Source of the DNA: a virus
IMG/VR virus record: IMGVR_UViG_3300034168_000196
Location: 1-55,045 of that record
Direction: 5' to 3' (one strand)
Length of the DNA stretch: 55,045 nucleotides
Shown here in pieces: positions 45,042 to 52,185 of the stretch (within the stretch, counting starts at the first letter, position 1; every line of letters begins with the position of its first letter). The position numbers were made by a program, and so were the translations under genes. A model generated the notes under the pieces. It was not told where the DNA came from. It saw only the letters and a program-made list of their open reading frames with translations, and did not search any database.

Positions 45042-46269
45042 AAACCAACATATTATCTGTAAAGAAGTTGTCGTATGGCTCACAGTTAATAGAATAAACT
45101 GTTTCTTCATAATCAATTGCCTCTACAGAAATGATTGCTTCAAAATCAAATGCTGCATATGAATAAACAAAATATGTAGAATCAATTTCATCTGCTCTTG
45201 TAAACTTAACAACATCATCTTTTTTGGTTAAAACATAATGTGAACCAGAATATAAATCTCCGTTAATAGAATAGATCTTATCTGTTTGATGAAGATTAAT
45301 GCTTACAATTTCAGTCTCTACAACATTGTCAGAATTTAAAACAATATCAGAACTTTGCCAAGATGTCCAATCTAATACATTTTCAGATGGAATATTCATT
45401 CCATAAAGTTTGTCTCCAACTTGTAGTTCAGATGCTGGTTTTCTTCCATCAACTGTTAAAACTCCTGTATTTCTGGCAACTGAATATTCAGAATAGGATG
45501 GACCAAATGGAGTAAAACCAAATGGAGTAAAACCAAATGGAGTAAAACCAAAGGGTGTAAAACCAAAAGGGGCAAATGGTGTAAAACCAAAAGGGGCAAA
45601 TGGTGTAAAGCCAAATGGAGTAAAACCAAATGGGGCAAAACTAAATGGGCTAGGTGTTGTTACTGTATTAGAGGATGCTGAGTTTGCTGAGTTTCCATTA
45701 GCATTTGTTGAAAATACTTGATAGGATTGTGATGTACCTGCAGTTTCTGCAACTAATTTTGTTGTAACTGCTGCTCCAACGGCATATGTTGGTCCATCAG
45801 AAGAAACTACAGTATTCCCAGTAATTGCACTTCCACCATTGGCATTAATTGTCCAGTTAACTGTATCTCCTTGTGGAGCATCTCCACTTGTTGTAGTAGT
45901 TCCAATTGTTGGTGCTTGAGGCACTGTTGTTGCAGTGATAGAAGCAGATGCACTTGATGCAGCAGATGATCCATAAGCACTATTTGCTACTACCGTAAAT
46001 GTATATGCTGTGTTTGATTGAAGTCCAGTAATTGTAAGTGGTGAACTAGCACCAGTGACTGTATAAGATCCAGGAGATGATGTAGCAGTATATCCAGTTA
46101 CTATAGCAGTATTTCCTGTAGTTGCTGGAGTAAAGGCAACAGTTGCAGCACCGTTATTATATGCTCGTCCAGTTCCAACATTGGTTGCAGAAACTGCAGT
46201 TGGTGCATCTGGAGCAATAAAGTTATCTTGTGCTGCTGACTTAATACCTTTTTTTCTACCTGCTGCCAT
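45019..46269 (-). CDS. Fibre-like protein: two FN3 domains, GFTPF repeat linker, C-terminal Hint domain
   Basis: A 416-residue protein in three parts. Residues 20-210 are two fibronectin III-like domains. Residues of about 213-258 are an F/G/T/P linker of GFTPF repeats, some with an APF insertion. Residues 263-410 form a Hint (hedgehog/intein) domain: S263-V-A-R-N-T-G-V-L-T-V-D-G (block A with Ser instead of Cys), H344 in SGSHYVLT (block B), and a final NFFTDNMLVFD in place of a His-Asn end. There is no homing endonuclease and almost no C-terminal extein. Ser1 could still allow an N-O acyl shift and self-cleavage; that is a prediction. Its last 520 bases match the gene at 52728-53612. Confidence 0.8.
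   Translation of the reverse strand: MAAGRKKGIKSAAQDNFIAPDAPTAVSATNVGTGRAYNNGAATVAFTPATTGNTAIVTGYTATSSPGSYTVTGASSPLTITGLQSNTAYTFTVVANSAYGSSAASSASASITATTVPQAPTIGTTTTSGDAPQGDTVNWTINANGGSAITGNTVVSSDGPTYAVGAAVTTKLVAETAGTSQSYQVFSTNANGNSANSASSNTVTTPSPFSFAPFGFTPFGFTPFAPFGFTPFAPFGFTPFGFTPFGFTPFGFTPFGPSYSEYSVARNTGVLTVDGRKPASELQVGDKLYGMNIPSENVLDWTSWQSSDIVLNSDNVVETEIVSINLHQTDKIYSINGDLYSGSHYVLTKKDDVVKFTRADEIDSTYFVYSYAAFDFEAIISVEAIDYEETVYSINCEPYDNFFTDNMLVFDTKDQM
45038..45557 (-). repeat. 520-base near-identical duplication, copy A (Hint cassette)
   Basis: This stretch matches 52753-53272 at a constant offset of 7,715 bases with only two differences that I found, and no gaps. It codes for the start of the GFTPF linker and almost all of the Hint domain. 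The 3' boundary falls within the -35 of the neighbouring promoter. Confidence 0.93.
45505..45640 (-). repeat. 15-base tandem repeat encoding GFTPF linker
   Basis: A run of variants of aaatggagtaaaacc (plus strand) codes for repeated G-F-T-P-F units, with shorter nine-base APF units between some. The array is longer here than in the twin gene near 53218-53300. Confidence 0.88.
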
Positions 46270-46292
46270 TTTGTCCTCTTCCTTTTAATTTA

Positions 46293-48563
46293 TTATGCTG
46301 ACAAATCTCCCATTAATACCCAAGAGTCTGTTGCTCTCTTAAATAAAGTTGCAGAAGACCATTGACCACGTAACTTAGCACCAGGAGTGAAGTTTAATGT
46401 TACTCCTACTGCTTTATCAAATGTAACTTGTCCTGCTCCAATTTGAAGGAAATCAATGGATGTTCCAACTGGGAATGCTGTTGTTGCATTTGTTGGAATT
46501 GTTATAGTAAATCCACTTACTTTATTACATTCTACTAAAGTATCTCTTAATGCTAAACCACCAGTAGATAAATTATATGTATCAGTTATTGTACTAATAC
46601 TTGTTTGTGATGGAACGCCTACCTTTGTTTGTGTGCCGTCAGAAAATGCTACACCAGTTGCTGATGCTGTTACAAGACCAGAGAATGTTGGATTATTAAT
46701 AACAGAAACTTCATTTCCAGTAACAGAGATATTTGTTCCTGCTGTAACTGTTCCTACACCAGCAAATTGACTAAATGCTATTGCATCAGTTCCAACTGTT
46801 CCTACTATATTTGTTTGTACCCAGCCAGTATTATCATTAACAGTACCACCAGTTACGAATACAAAGTCTCCACCATCAATTTCTGCTGGTGCATCAAAAT
46901 CTGTTGCTCTTGAAGGAGCACCTGATGCTGCTACTACATAAATACCATTTTCAGATGCAGTTGATTGATTCTTAACAAGAATACGATTGCCTGTAGCAAG
47001 AGTAACTCCATCAAGAGTATCTCCATTTTCTACCGCTGTTGCAAGAGTGATATTAGCAGTTGTTGCTGCTACTACTGAAGCATGTACGTGCAAACCTTCT
47101 GCAAGTGAATCAACATATTGCTTTGTTGCTGCTCCAAGTGCTGTTGCTGGATCTGCAGCAAGAACTACTGCACCAGTAAATGTTGCACCAGAAAGTGCGG
47201 CTTTGGCAGCAAGATCTGTTGTTAAATTTGCAATTTTAGACTGTGCAATTGCTGCTGATGTATTAATATCTCCATCAACAATTGTGTCATTAGCAATTTT
47301 TAGGGAAGTTACTGCTCCATCTGCAATCTTTGCTTCTGTAACTGCTAAACCACCAATTTCATTAGTTCCAACTGAATCATCAGACATCATTGATTGTGAA
47401 ATTGTGTTTGCAGGCAGTGTTACTGTTCCTGTAAATGTAGGAGAGGCTAGTGGTGCTTTAGCATCTAATTGTGTTTGAATAGCAGAGGTAACTCCATCAA
47501 CATATCCAATTTCAGTTGAAGTTACAGTTCCAATTGAAGTATTTACAGGAAGAACAACATCTCCAGTAAATGTCTTTGCTCCTCCAAGTGTTTGTGCACC
47601 TGATTTAAGCACAATGTCGGATGTATCTGAAATACCGTGAACCTCTGTAGTGTCTGTTCTATGTGTCTCAATATCTGCAGCAAGTGCTACAGTTCCACTT
47701 GCGTCTTGAAAAGTAATTGTACGATCTGCTGTAGGATCTGTTATTGTTAGACTGGTTTCAAAATCATTTTCTGTAGCACCTTCAAAAATAATGTTAGTAT
47801 TAAAAATTAAATCATTAATATTTCCTGTTGTAATTATAGTTCCTGTTGCATTTGGCAACATAATTGTGCGGTCTGCTGTGGGATCTGTTACTGAGAGGGT
47901 AGTTTCATACTCATCTGCTGTAGTACCTTCAAAAGTTAAACTACCAGTTAGGGTTCCACCTGCTAATGGAAGATAAGAAGATATTGTGGAAGATATTGTG
48001 GTGTCTACATATCCTTTAGTTGATGCATCTGACTCTACTGTTGGTGTGCCAAGATTTGTAATTTTATTACTTCCCATTGCAATTGCAGCCTGCATTGTTC
48101 CACCATCTGATTTAGATAATTTTGTAGCAAGTGCGGCTGTAATTGTTGATGCATATGATGCATTATCATCAAGAGCATCGGATAGTTCTCCTAATGTATT
48201 TAGGGCTGCTCCTGCTGTTCCTATAAGGTCAGTAATATCTGACATTAATGCGACTGTTCCTGTTGCATCTGGAAGAGTGATGGTCCGATCTGCCGTAGGG
48301 TCTACTACTGCTAGGGTGGTTTCAAAAGCATTTGCTGTAGCACCTTCAAATTTAATGTTTGAGCCAAATTGGGGGTTTACTGTACTGTCTGCGTCCATAA
48401 AATAATCAAGGCTTAGCCAGTGGTTGGTGCCATCACCAATTTTAAATTTATTAGTATCTGACTCGTAGCCAATTTCTCCGGCTGCAAGAATTGGGCCATT
48501 GCCACTATTGGTTGATATCCATTGGGCTGCAGTGCCTCGTCTCTGTTGCATTCTTGTTGCCAT
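46293..48563 (-). CDS. Tail fibre protein with Mtd-like N-terminus (756 aa)
   Basis: A 756-residue fibre. The first 50 residues (MQQRRGTAAQW, GEIGYESDTNKFKIGDG) match the N-terminal domain of the major tropism determinant and related fibres, which attaches the protein to the tail. Three repeats of the FEGAT, TDPTADRTITLP and ATGTVAL type follow. Next come a YVDGVTSAIQTQLDAK segment and an ILVKNQSTASENGIYVV domain. The protein ends in a shared C-terminal module finishing in GDLSA. No reverse transcriptase or variable-repeat pair is visible. An AGGGGGA site and a TGTTATAAT promoter precede it. Confidence 0.82.
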   Translation of the reverse strand: MATRMQQRRGTAAQWISTNSGNGPILAAGEIGYESDTNKFKIGDGTNHWLSLDYFMDADSTVNPQFGSNIKFEGATANAFETTLAVVDPTADRTITLPDATGTVALMSDITDLIGTAGAALNTLGELSDALDDNASYASTITAALATKLSKSDGGTMQAAIAMGSNKITNLGTPTVESDASTKGYVDTTISSTISSYLPLAGGTLTGSLTFEGTTADEYETTLSVTDPTADRTIMLPNATGTIITTGNINDLIFNTNIIFEGATENDFETSLTITDPTADRTITFQDASGTVALAADIETHRTDTTEVHGISDTSDIVLKSGAQTLGGAKTFTGDVVLPVNTSIGTVTSTEIGYVDGVTSAIQTQLDAKAPLASPTFTGTVTLPANTISQSMMSDDSVGTNEIGGLAVTEAKIADGAVTSLKIANDTIVDGDINTSAAIAQSKIANLTTDLAAKAALSGATFTGAVVLAADPATALGAATKQYVDSLAEGLHVHASVVAATTANITLATAVENGDTLDGVTLATGNRILVKNQSTASENGIYVVAASGAPSRATDFDAPAEIDGGDFVFVTGGTVNDNTGWVQTNIVGTVGTDAIAFSQFAGVGTVTAGTNISVTGNEVSVINNPTFSGLVTASATGVAFSDGTQTKVGVPSQTSISTITDTYNLSTGGLALRDTLVECNKVSGFTITIPTNATTAFPVGTSIDFLQIGAGQVTFDKAVGVTLNFTPGAKLRGQWSSATLFKRATDSWVLMGDLSA

Positions 48564-48595
48564 AATTTAATCCCCCTAGATTTTATTCTTTCTTT

Positions 48596-48604
48596 ATTAT
48601 AACA
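48596..48604 (-). promoter_or_regulatory. Extended -10 promoter (TGTTATAAT) for the 756-residue fibre
   Basis: TATAAT at 48596-48601 with TGT upstream lies 32 bases before the fibre ATG and leaves a leader with AGGGGGA. No -35 match is seen at 17 bases. Confidence 0.6.
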
Positions 48605-48609
48605 TATGA

Positions 48610-49080
48610 TTAATTAAAGTTATCTAACGGACTTCCGCCATCATAACTAGTTAACCACTCTACTGAATCGTAAAACCCTGCAATTTGTGTTGAAGAGAAT
48701 ACATCATCATATGCTCCTGCATCTTGAAAAACGGTAGTAATAAGTCCCGTTCCATCAATTGCAGTATCGTGAATATGTTGTCTCAAGTTTGCAGTATCAT
48801 CAAAAGTAGCAATCATGATCCAGTCAGCAGCATCTGTTGAATATATCGAAAGATGTTGCGTAACTGTATCAAAATATATTTGTCCATCTACTGGTGCAAC
48901 TGGAGCAGTTGATTCGGTTGGGACAACGTTTGCATTTCCAGCAACCGTATCAACATACAACTTAGTTGCTGCGTGTGCATTTAAAGTTGGGGTAGCAACT
49001 GTAACAGTTCCTCCGAAAGTACCAGTTGTGGCTACATTTAAGCCATTCTTGACCTTGAAGTCTTTATCTGTTGTTGGCAT
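48610..49080 (-). CDS. Small fibre-related structural protein
   Basis: A 156-residue protein opening with DKDFKVKNGL, the same opening motif as the next fibre gene. A segment near 60-95 (VAPVDGQIYFDTVTQHLSIYST) is typical of short head or tail decoration proteins. The C-terminal 50 residues are unassigned. It lies between two fibre genes and has a GGGGGT ribosome-binding site. Confidence 0.72.
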   Translation of the reverse strand: MPTTDKDFKVKNGLNVATTGTFGGTVTVATPTLNAHAATKLYVDTVAGNANVVPTESTAPVAPVDGQIYFDTVTQHLSIYSTDAADWIMIATFDDTANLRQHIHDTAIDGTGLITTVFQDAGAYDDVFSSTQIAGFYDSVEWLTSYDGGSPLDNFN

Positions 49081-49104
49081 TTACTACCCCCTACTTTTTA
49101 TTTG

Positions 49105-50850
49105 TTAAGCCTCGATGTATGTTTTGTGAACTTTAACAACTGTATCTGCTGCAGCACCAGTTACTTGAAGAAGAACGTTTCCAGCACTGTAAACAGCGTT
49201 TGTTGTTCCTAGTTCAGCATTGCTAACTACATCAGCATACTCTGTTAAGTAAACGTTATTTGATCCATCAATAGTAACAAGCAATTCAATTACTTCAATA
49301 TCAGTACCCTTTTTCATTTGAACGATATATTTAGCGCTTGAGTATGTGCTTGCTGACCAAGTATCAATAGTTGTTGCAGTTGCAGCAGCGGTTCCTGTTG
49401 CAGATCCAACAAGAGTATCTGGAAGAGCAATGCTTGTTGCAGTTGCTGCGCCAAGTACTGGGGTAACAAGAGTTGGTGTATTAGCAAATACTAATGCGCC
49501 TGTTCCTGTCTCATCTGAAATAACTCCTGCAAGTTCTGAAGATGATGTTGCAGCAAGTGCTGAAATTTTACTTGTTGTATAAACACCATTTGTAACTGTT
49601 GCAGCATTTCCTGTATATTCTGTTGCAGAAAGAACCTGAGTTCCATTAATTTTTAATACCTTGCCAGAAGCAAGATCCATGTGCTCAGAAGATGTCCATG
49701 CATCAGTTGCATCAATCCATGAGAAGGTCTTGTCTGTAGTACCCTTAAGAGTAAGACCACCACCGTCTGCACCTGCATCTGTTGGAGTTGCTACTGAACC
49801 AAGTGTAAGGTTCTTGTCATCAACTGTAATTTCTGTTGAGTTAATTGTGGTTGTTGTACCGTTTACTGTTAAATCCCCTGACAAAACAAGAGATGTACCA
49901 GTTGCAGCACCAATGTTTGGTGTTACAAGTGTTGGGGTATTAGCAAAAACAAGTGCTCCAGTACCAGTCTCATCAGAGATGATTCCAGCAAGTTCTGAAG
50001 AAGATGTTGATGCAAGTACGTTCAACTTATCTGTTGTTACAACAAGAGTCTTTGTGCTTGGAATGCTTGTACCATTGATAGAATCAGCAGTTGCAACACC
50101 AAGTGCTGGAGTTGTAAGAGTTGGGCTTGTAAGAGTCTTGTTTGTGAGAGTCTGTGTATTTGTTGTTCCAACTACTGCACCAGTTGCACCGTGTGCTGTT
50201 GTTGATCCTGTATGTGTTGTAAGATCTGCATCAGCAGCCTTTGCATTTAATTGAGTCTGAATTGCTGATGTCACACCATCTACATAATTAAGTTCTGTTG
50301 TAGAAAGAGTTGCTCCATCAAGAATATTAAGTTCTGTAGAACTTGCTGACATAACAACATCTTCGTTAATCTTTGGTGATGTTAATGTTTTGTTTGTAAG
50401 AGTTTGTGTGTTTGTTGTTCCAACTACCGCACCAGATGCGCCGTGTGCTGCTGTTAGGTCTGCGTGAGTTGTAACGTCTGAAGTAAGTGCTACTGTACCT
50501 GTAGCATTTGGAAGTGTGATTGTCCGATCTGCGGTTGGATCTGTGACTGTAAGTGTTGTCTCATAGTCGTCTGCTGTTGCGCCTTCAAAAGTAATTTCTG
50601 TTTGAAATACACCAACTGCTGCTGGATCTGACCATTGAACGCCATATGTTGCACCTGACGCTGCAGTGAGGACCTGTCCGTTGCTTCCAACGCCAAGACG
50701 TGCTATTGCATCATTTGCACTACCAACAATTAAATCACCTTTAGCATCTACAGTTCCTGCGGTAATAACATTTTTACCATTAACAGTTGCTGTTTCTCCT
50801 TGAACAATTAAACCATTTTTTACTTTAAAATCTTTTTCTACTGTTGCCAT
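49105..50850 (-). CDS. Tail fibre protein with repeated modules (581 aa)
   Basis: A 581-residue fibre starting EKDFKVKNGL. It has one FEGAT/DPTADRTITLP repeat like those in the 756-residue fibre, then two TNTQTLTNKTLTSP repeats and two SSSELAG-ISDETGTGALVF repeats. Its C-terminal domain (about 495-581, YIVQMKKGTDIEVIELLVT) parallels the whole C-terminal part of the next gene. The repeats suggest a long trimeric shaft. A GGAGAT site precedes the ATG. Confidence 0.8.
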   Translation of the reverse strand: MATVEKDFKVKNGLIVQGETATVNGKNVITAGTVDAKGDLIVGSANDAIARLGVGSNGQVLTAASGATYGVQWSDPAAVGVFQTEITFEGATADDYETTLTVTDPTADRTITLPNATGTVALTSDVTTHADLTAAHGASGAVVGTTNTQTLTNKTLTSPKINEDVVMSASSTELNILDGATLSTTELNYVDGVTSAIQTQLNAKAADADLTTHTGSTTAHGATGAVVGTTNTQTLTNKTLTSPTLTTPALGVATADSINGTSIPSTKTLVVTTDKLNVLASTSSSELAGIISDETGTGALVFANTPTLVTPNIGAATGTSLVLSGDLTVNGTTTTINSTEITVDDKNLTLGSVATPTDAGADGGGLTLKGTTDKTFSWIDATDAWTSSEHMDLASGKVLKINGTQVLSATEYTGNAATVTNGVYTTSKISALAATSSSELAGVISDETGTGALVFANTPTLVTPVLGAATATSIALPDTLVGSATGTAAATATTIDTWSASTYSSAKYIVQMKKGTDIEVIELLVTIDGSNNVYLTEYADVVSNAELGTTNAVYSAGNVLLQVTGAAADTVVKVHKTYIEA

Positions 50851-50865
50851 TTTTTATCTCCTTTT

Positions 50866-51312
50866 TTATGCCTTTAATCCCATACGTGCATAACGTACGG
50901 TGATTGGGGTTATACCGATAACTGGAGTAACCGTTACGGATACTGTATTTCCAGCACGGGAGACGCTAATGGTGCCAATATTCCCATCATTGTCGATTGT
51001 TCCATACTCACTGACAGATACACCTGTAGTATCAGCAAGAATTGTCATTTCTGTTGCGTAATACTTGTTCTCGCCACCAGAAGTCTTTTTAATAGAGATC
51101 ATATACTTAACTGCTCTATATTCAGTTGCATCAAAATTATCAATTACTGTAGCAGTTTCAATGCCGTTGATTGTTGACTCATTGTTTCCTGCACTACCCA
51201 AATCTGTTGCTTGAGCGCTTGCTGTGTCAATAAAATCTTCAAAGTCCGTCTGTGAAGGACGATCTCCTGTTTGAAATCTTAACTTTAAGTTTGCTAGTGA
51301 TAGACGGGCCAT
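50866..51312 (-). CDS. Short fibre/tail protein sharing the C-terminal domain of the long fibre
   Basis: A 148-residue protein. After a helical N-terminus (LANLKLRFQTGDRPSQTDFEDFIDTA split over 5-30), residues 60-146 have the same domain as the end of the 581-residue fibre (RAVKYMISIKK, ATEMTILAD, VSEYGTI). It is probably a separate fibre tip or adaptor. The ATG lies six bases after TGTTATAAT and has no Shine-Dalgarno sequence. Confidence 0.72.
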   Translation of the reverse strand: MARLSLANLKLRFQTGDRPSQTDFEDFIDTASAQATDLGSAGNNESTINGIETATVIDNFDATEYRAVKYMISIKKTSGGENKYYATEMTILADTTGVSVSEYGTIDNDGNIGTISVSRAGNTVSVTVTPVIGITPITVRYARMGLKA

Positions 51313-51318
51313 GTTTAT

Positions 51319-51327
51319 ATTATAACA
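51319..51327 (-). promoter_or_regulatory. Leaderless extended -10 promoter (TGTTATAAT)
   Basis: TATAAT at 51319-51324, extended by TGT, is followed after exactly six bases by ATG. There is no Shine-Dalgarno sequence and no -35 at 17 bases, so a leaderless message is predicted. Confidence 0.65.
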
Positions 51328-51335
51328 TAATTTTA

Positions 51336-51653
51336 TTACAAGATATAGTTAGAAAAACCAATTATCTGCAGACCAATTCCTGGGGGATTCAAAGGATCTA
51401 TACCTTCAATACCTATATTAGTTATCTTTAATCTGAATGGAAGTATTGCATTTATTGATACCTTTTTAGAATAGTCAACTGTTTTTATACCCGAAGATTT
51501 AAAACCTTTTATTGGAGTTATTTTGGTTTTTGTTTTAACATCAGTTAAAGTTGTTTTTGAATAGTTAACAGTTTTAATTTTGGAAGACTTAAAATCTTTT
51601 ACTGCAGTTACTTTTGTTTTTGCCTTAACGTCAGTTAGTGTTGCTTTAGCCAT
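51336..51653 (-). CDS. Small structural protein with internal 30-residue repeat
   Basis: A 105-residue protein. Two direct repeats of about 30 residues (TLTDVKAKTKVTAVK and TLTDVKTKTKITPIK, each followed by a KSS or GFKSS and KTV-x-YSK segment) fill residues 4-64. The C-terminal part (LKITNIGIEGID, PPGIGLQIIGFSNYIL) is a pattern I recall from aquatic phage structural proteins. It starts three bases after the preceding stop with no Shine-Dalgarno sequence, so translation is probably coupled. Its function is unknown. Confidence 0.7.
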   Translation of the reverse strand: MAKATLTDVKAKTKVTAVKDFKSSKIKTVNYSKTTLTDVKTKTKITPIKGFKSSGIKTVDYSKKVSINAILPFRLKITNIGIEGIDPLNPPGIGLQIIGFSNYIL

Positions 51654-51656
51654 TTC

Positions 51657-52073
51657 TTATGACTGATCTGTAACTTCGCCAAGCATGATCATTTCTCCTT
51701 GACATACAGTCCAAACCCTTGTAGCATCTGTAAGTTGAACATCAAAAACATCACCAGTTCTTAGTTGTTTAGATTGAGCGGGAGTTAAAGAAACTAAAAA
51801 CTCTCCATCTCCATCAGTTACTGATTGTACTGGTACTAACTCAAATATTAAATCATCTCCAACGTTGTCAGAGTACCGTCTAAAATCGACCTCAATGTCC
51901 CAATCATCAACTACAATTGGATCTCCTGCATCATCTTGTACATATATTCTAAAAGAGGCGCTATCGCCAATTACAACCGTCCAGTTAACCAATGGTGGCT
52001 TATTTCCAATATTGTAGGTAGAAGGAGCCTTTACATCCATCTCTGATTCGTCTGGATTGCGGTATTTAGCCAT
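51657..52073 (-). CDS. Ig-like (BppU N-terminal-like) virion protein
   Basis: A 138-residue beta-rich protein. The layout (NWTVVIGDSASFRIYVQDD, strands, then VSLTPAQSKQLRTGD and VFDVQLTD) resembles the N-terminal Ig-like domain of baseplate upper and similar phage proteins. The ATG lies six bases after TGATATAAT and lacks a Shine-Dalgarno sequence. It is probably a virion adaptor or decoration protein. Confidence 0.72.
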   Translation of the reverse strand: MAKYRNPDESEMDVKAPSTYNIGNKPPLVNWTVVIGDSASFRIYVQDDAGDPIVVDDWDIEVDFRRYSDNVGDDLIFELVPVQSVTDGDGEFLVSLTPAQSKQLRTGDVFDVQLTDATRVWTVCQGEMIMLGEVTDQS

Positions 52074-52079
52074 AAAGAA

Positions 52080-52088
52080 ATTATATCA
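52080..52088 (-). promoter_or_regulatory. Leaderless extended -10 promoter (TGATATAAT)
   Basis: TATAAT at 52080-52085 extended by TGA is followed after exactly six bases by the ATG of the Ig-like protein gene. There is no Shine-Dalgarno sequence. It faces away from the plus-strand promoter about 20 bases away. Confidence 0.68.
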
Positions 52089-52103
52089 CATTAAGTCTTT
52101 AAG

Positions 52104-52133
52104 TTGACTCAATATCCAAATCCATGATATACT
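52104..52133 (+). promoter_or_regulatory. Plus-strand promoter for the lysozyme-like gene
   Basis: TTGACT (52104-52109), an 18-base spacer ending in TGA, and TATACT (52128-52133) form the only clear plus-strand promoter. The predicted start lies about 52140, at the first base of the hairpin that follows. It is divergent with the leaderless promoter at 52080-52088. Confidence 0.7.
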
Positions 52134-52140
52134 AGTGAGT

Positions 52141-52167
52141 AACACCATAACTTTATGGTGTTTTTGT
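52141..52167 (+). terminator. Terminator-like hairpin at the start of the lysozyme leader
   Basis: AACACCAT and ATGGTGTT pair around a short AACTTT loop and are followed by a U-rich tract (TTTTTGTTT). The stem would begin with the first bases of the plus-strand transcript. It has the form of an intrinsic terminator placed between promoter and gene, so it may attenuate expression, or serve as a 5' stabiliser. AAGGAGG follows at 52172-52178. Confidence 0.6.
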
Positions 52168-52185
52168 TTCTAAGGAGGAACAGTC

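Noticed and set aside
45019-46269. Active intein with splicing
   Set aside because: There is no C-terminal extein beyond a few residues, the His-Asn end is missing, Cys1 is Ser, and no homing endonuclease is present. A degenerate or cleaving Hint domain fits better.
46987-47478. Plus-strand open frame of 163 codons
   Set aside because: It is antisense to the Ala/Thr-rich fibre gene, has no ribosome-binding site or promoter, and its composition mirrors the opposite strand. Similar frames at 47986-48405 and 49661-50254 were rejected for the same reason.
46293-48563. Diversity-generating retroelement target, suggested by the Mtd-like N-terminus
   Set aside because: I see no reverse transcriptase and no template/variable repeat pair in the window. 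The N-terminal domain alone is common in fibres.
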